From Nemophila menziesii (lineage: Eukaryota > Streptophyta > Magnoliopsida > Boraginales > Hydrophyllaceae), in NCBI GenBank assembly GCA_029959085.1, contig JARWIR010000005.1, forward strand, positions 36,325,350 to 36,389,349: DNA of 64,000 nucleotides, given 5' to 3'. Shown here in pieces: positions 59,450 through 64,000 of the stretch. The notes beneath the pieces were generated by a model that was given only the letters and a program-made list of their open reading frames with translations, did not search any database and was not told the origin of the DNA. A program made the position numbers and the translations under genes. Each line of letters starts with the position of its first letter. The first letter of the stretch is position 1.

Positions 59450-59775
59450 AAATCTCTTCACTCTCTCGTGAATAAAAAAAATGAAATCTATTCACACTCC
59501 GGTGAAGAAAAAAGTAATCTCCTCACACCCGCTAGAACAAAAAAAGAAATAGAAATCTCTACACACTCCCGGTGAAAAAAAAACAAAAAAAAATCTCTTC
59601 ACTCCGGTGAACAAAAGACAGATATTAATCTCCTCAAACTCGCTGGTACAAATAACAAAAAGTAATCTCTTCACACTAGCTGAAACAAACTAAAATAGAA
59701 TCTCTTAACTTGCGCTTCACACTAGTTCAAAAAACAAATGGAAATATGCTCACACTCGCTTGAACAAATACAAAG
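59450..59775. repeat. about 36-bp degenerate tandem repeat, about 9 copies
   Basis: Units share AATCTCTTCACACTCGCTG followed by (G/A)AACAAA and an A-rich tail. Confidence 0.85.
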
Positions 59776-60370
59776 AAAGAATTTAAAAATTAAACGTTGA
59801 AAAACAATGAAATTAGGATAAAGAATATCGATTTTTTATATTCATTTGGTTCCCTCGTGCCAGCCGGGATCTGAAGGAGAACTGAAGAGATTTTTTTTTT
59901 ATGTTCCAGTGTGAATGGTTGTCTTGTGCAGAAGAACGGAGTTGGCTTGGCGCAGGTAAGTGGCTAGTGCAGGGAGAGGCGGCGGCGGCTTTATTCGCAA
60001 GAGATGATGGTGGAGAATGGTCGGTATGATACTGGTGGAGAATGGTCTAGTAATGGCGACGATTTTCTTGTATAGGAGAGCAAGGAAGGTAAGGAGGTGA
60101 GATCTGAAGAGACTTCATTTTGTTTTTTGTTCTAGCGTGAAGAGACAGATTTATAGGGAGGGGAGGAAGGGATGAGAAAGAATGGAGAGGAAGAAATGAT
60201 TTGTTTTTTCCTATAACCTTATTGGGTTTTTGTTTTGGGTTTTACTTTTTCAGTGTAAGAAAAAAAGAAAAAGGAAAGGGTTCTGGGTATTTTTTTTGGT
60301 TTTAGTTAAGATCTAATGGATTACTTTGTGGGGGTCTTTTAATAAGATTGTGGGGTGGCCTCACTCCTTT

Positions 60371-61877
60371 ATTCATAATTCCTCCTTTTTATTTATACTA
60401 TTGTTTCGTTGGCTCAAAAATTTATATGTAGTGATCATATTGTAATGAAATTTCTTATTTCGTTTTTGGCAGCCATTTTTAACAATATGATACTTATTTT
60501 CTACATGTATTACCGCGTTACTTAAAGTTTGTTTTTTTTGAAATTTTTATTTGCAATGCTTATCATTTTTTGCAATTTTTTTAATAACAATATTTGGTAT
60601 AATTATTTATTTACAAGTAAATATATAAGAAGAATTATTTTTCTATTGATCGTGAGTAATACATTATCTTAAATCAATCAAATTCAAGTTGGATTCACAC
60701 AAGTATAATATGAAATAAAATAATTACAAAAAGTAAAATAAATCGTTGTATATAAAAAAAACTCATATCAGGTAACTTAAAAGATAAATCATTGCAAAAG
60801 GTATCAATCCAAATGGATTATTAACCATTACAATAATTTTATATAAATTTATTATTTTAACAAGTGGCAATATCAACGTTTAAATTCATCGTATAAAGTT
60901 ATGTGCAACGTTTTTTTGTTATTTTACCAAAAAAATCATATCTTGCAAGATAACCATAATGTGATAGTGTTTATATGTTATTTGGTCATTTTATTTGGTT
61001 TACACTACTAAAATTTTGGTCTTCAATAATTTGTTTTTAAAGATATGTAAATTATGTTATAAAGATGAAGTTACGAAGCCTCGTTGAATATTTGCATGTG
61101 GGTTGCACGTTATATCCTTATACCTTTGTTGAAACTAAATAGAGCATGTTTTTTGCTAGGTGGCTCAATTAATTTGTGCTTAGAGTACAATATGCTCATG
61201 AAAATTATGCTCAAAGAGTGTATTATCCTTAGTATCTGAGCCTAATATCAGTGACCCTAGTAATTTATAGGCTCAAATTTTGATATGGGGCTAAGTGAAA
61301 TTGTGTTTTGAGAATACAACATGCTTAGCCTCTTAGCCCTATTTCTCTAATCCCCCTTTTATCTCTGAGCATGTCCAAAACTAAGCTTAGAGGTTGAAAA
61401 TGGGCTTATGGAATTGGCCTTAGAGGGTTCTGGTTGCTTAGCCTCTAAGCCTCATTCAATATATGAGAATAGTGTTTAACAAGCTAAGAGATTGATAAAG
61501 TGGATCAGAGATTTCAGTCTCAGTAGGTGTTAAGAATCTAACATTTGGGTTTTAGTATAACACAATGATTCAATCATTCATTTTCTATAAGTACAATCTC
61601 CTTAACTGATTTTACTCTCCTCTTCAACATCAATATTCAAAACTTTATTTACAAGATCATTCAAGTTCATTAAAGAAGGTATAAAGCTAGTAAATTGATA
61701 GTATTACTTAATCTTCATTATTTTGATATTATCATTGTATTATTCACTCATTAGGAGTTTTGCTTATCTTATAATTACTACCATTCATATTTTTTTAACT
61801 CTTACTCTAGATTAGAGAAGAGTCGGTTTAGAGGTTGAGATTCAACCTAAGAAAATATCACATAGGTTGTAACTTAG
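60371..61877. other. AT-rich intergenic DNA, nothing firmly recognised
   Basis: TTAGCCTCTAAGCC and related motifs recur at 61100-61450 in both orientations and might be a decayed MITE. Confidence 0.4.
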
Positions 61878-62112
61878 CCTAGCAAAAGTCTCGATTCAAG
61901 TTTCGTGGTTGATCCCATAAAAAAACATGTAAGGATTATGATTATGTCTGGTAAATATCACAGTGTATTTGTTGTGGTTAAGCTTGGACAAACATCCTTG
62001 TATCGGTTTTGTTTTTCACCGTTAAGAAAAAACGAAGCTTAGTGGAAAATTTTAATATCCCTAGGATGGTTCCTTATGTGGTCGACTAGACCTACGGGAG
62101 TCAGACCATTCT
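61878..62112 (+). repeat. 240-bp inverted repeat, right copy
   Basis: Partner of 58198-58436 in opposite orientation, 3.4 kb away. Confidence 0.85.
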
Positions 62113-62349
62113 ATTTTATACCTCTATATTTTGTCCATGTTCTAGGGAAGGTCGAGCATCCCTTGCCCAAAATTAGTGTCACCAAATGAAGGAATATCAT
62201 TAGGCCTATATTCCATATTCGAAGAGGCCATGAAGGCCCCCTCAATTTGAGGATGAATCATCATCACGCCATCACCTTGGAGAAATAAACAATGATGAGT
62301 AAGATACAACTATCCTCTCTTAGTACAAATAATCGTGCATCATATTACA

Positions 62350-62510
62350 CAGACATGGACGCTTTAATAAACAAAGATAGTCCCTTCACTTGGGATGTTA
62401 TAGACGTGAAGTTGCAACAAGGATTCAAACCTCCAATTCTTCCTATTAATAATGGATCAACACATTAACATGTATAAGCGTCATATAGAAATAATGACCA
62501 ATCTTAATAT
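62350..62510 (+). pseudogene. Ty3/gypsy gag remnant
   Basis: The frame reads INKDSPFTWDVIDVKLQQGF and KPPILPINNGSTH, then stops; a shifted frame gives MYKRHIEIMTN. This matches the conserved SPF...I.....P.GFK.P....YDG..DP..H....R..M start of plant gypsy gag. Short and broken. The surrounding 62113-63890 shows no gene; 62950-63240 (GTGGTTCGGTTTTCCCTACT onward) resembles an LTR leader but has no borders. Confidence 0.6.
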
Positions 62511-63884
62511 CGCTTTTGTAGGACTTTACCATCGACATTGTTGGATATGGTTCGATATGGTATTCCAGACTAGAAACCTCGTATTATATGTAGTTTTTAC
62601 AACCTTTTACCCAAATTAAAATTTAGGTTCGCATGAAGTCGAAAATTAGGTCTAGAAAAGTCTGCATTTCTCATTATGTTCCAGGAAAACAATGAAAGCC
62701 TCTGGATCCTTTGACAAAACTGCTTACACAGTATAAGACTGCGATAACAAGATTATGTTGTACTATATGTGTCCTAAAGGACACAGAAATTAATTGGCTA
62801 ATTTTATTTCAAGTAAATAAAATTAAAGGCTAATTTAAATTCTATTCTCATACTAAACTAGATGATGATAAGTTTGATTAATAAGAAATAGATAATAATG
62901 GTACGATATTCACAGAAGCATATTATCAAACATATAGAGTGCGAAAATAAATTTTAGGCAAAGAGAATACTCAAGCATGTATAGTGGTTCGGTTTTCCCT
63001 ACTCCAGTACCTATGGTAGCCACCTTAGGATTTTCAAGCTTCTTTACTAAGATCTATGTCTCATTTAATCAGGGCGAGAACACAATACCCATTTACAACC
63101 ACTTCAAAACCACAAAGCAAACTCTTGGGTAATCACAACACAAGGACACCAAGTATAATCCCTATAATCATGCACTCTCTTAATCTTTCTATTAGAAGAC
63201 TACACTTAAGAGGAAGGCAGGTGTTTCGATGGTTTTACAATAGTGATTAACTCCTAAAGAGTGGATATGACTTTATAGCATTCTAATAATGATTTTGACT
63301 ATGAATAGCTCTTGACACCTGCTTGAATAATCACAATTAAGACCTTTGATCTTGGTAGATCAATGGTGTAAGTTGTACCTTGAATGAGCTCCATTTAATA
63401 GGTTAAAGATGCTCCCAACTTTCATAAAGAATTTGTCTAACGGATATAAATAAACTGTATAACAAATATTGTCAATTTGCGGCTTGGAAAATCCTCCTAC
63501 GGTATACCACATATACCCGCGATGTACCGCAACATTATCTCGTGCGGTGTACCGCGCGTGTCTATTTAGCTGGGCGAGCAAGCAAACAGGGTCCCCGTTT
63601 CCTCCAAACCGGATCCTCGTTTCATTATGCTTCTCAGATGGAAAAACTTTCTTCATGAGAGTTATAGAAAATATCATTCTAAACAACTTTGTAGTTGATC
63701 ATGAAAGATAATTCTCAATGTACACAAAGATATGGTTAAAAGTATTTTCACAAAACTAGCTCTAAGTATTTTAGTTAATATATGATTTGTCGAATATTAA
63801 AACAAGATTAAAAATGAGTATTAGGCCAACAGATAGCCTGGTACACTCATGAATCACAAAGAAGAAATTTCAAATCCCTTGCAA

Positions 63885-64000
63885 CAAGGTTAAAACTAAC
63901 TTTTGTAAAAAATACTCAAAAAAGCAAAATCTTGAAGGTAAGTTGAGGATATGGTCTAAATTCTCCAGAAAGAGCTCTACTACAATATACGTACGCTACT
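63885..64000 (+). repeat. dispersed repeat shared with 23140-23260
   Basis: Partner of the segment at 23 kb; cut by the window edge. Confidence 0.5.

Larger units (their letters stand above)
58930..60370. mobile_element. candidate foldback or MULE-like element with repeat-rich arms
   Basis: The left part starts near TAGGCCCACCTAACTTAAAA and the right part ends near ATTGTGGGGTGGCCTCAC, loosely inverted. The AATCTCTTCACACT repeats at 59450-59775 are mirrored in reverse by CTGAAGAGA and CGTGAAGAGACAG at 59880-60150. A short GC-rich gene-like piece lies at 59940-60080. No target duplication was found, so borders and class are uncertain. Confidence 0.35.

Noticed and set aside
63360..63686. 108-codon minus-strand frame
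   Set aside because: No recognisable motif; the region has repeated GGTATACC/GGTACACCG-like words and looks like non-coding retroelement DNA.

Overview
The window is AT-rich plant nuclear DNA, almost certainly from a eudicot. The evidence is a Ty1/copia element primed by initiator-Met tRNA, CACTA, hAT, Mutator-like, Stowaway and Helitron-type transposons, LINE remnants, and fragments of typical plant genes (SUVH-type SRA domain, MGDG synthase, histone H3.1). I see no gene that is convincingly intact and host-functional, and no rRNA or tRNA gene. The window is a nested transposon landscape; the only long intact reading frame is the pol gene of a young copia element.

Layout. 0-5.6 kb: one possible exon of an unrecognised gene at the left edge, a Stowaway MITE and small repeats. 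5.6-8.8 kb: two adjacent Helitron-like units. 9-10.7 kb: minus-strand Ty3/gypsy gag-protease remnant. 10.9-13.4 kb: a copy of a dispersed SUVH-related gene-fragment family, split by a foldback element that itself carries two MITEs, then cut by a CACTA transposon. 13.4-22 kb: that CACTA element (5' terminus, subterminal repeats, a nested 5'-truncated LINE with 15-bp target duplication, a decayed TNP2 transposase, and a 40-bp minisatellite split by a probable solo LTR). 22-27.3 kb: direct repeats, two minus-strand LINE remnants and a foldback with CCA/GGT arms. 27.6-29.7 kb: an hAT-type element carrying three exons of an MGDG synthase gene. 29.7-37.9 kb: further SUVH-family copies interrupted by two Mutator-like elements with perfect 9-bp target duplications; the first carries a histone H3.1 fragment, the second a GC-rich segment.

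37.9-44.2 kb: a tandem duplication, a LINE endonuclease remnant and two long reverse-oriented LTRs. 44.2-46 kb: GC-rich block. 46-47.7 kb: a second, truncated CACTA element. 48.1-49.4 kb: another SUVH-family copy with the best SRA-domain exon; it also shows the region around the first MULE without the insertion. 49.7-56.9 kb: a full-length copia element with 452-bp LTRs (8 differences), intact pol and damaged gag. 57-64 kb: more fragments, inverted repeats, a repeat-rich 59-60 kb block and a gypsy gag remnant.

The most interesting theme is gene capture: at least two class II elements carry recognisable host gene pieces (H3.1 in a MULE, MGDG synthase in an hAT), and both sit close to multiplied fragments of a SUVH-like gene. 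Functional consequences are inference only.
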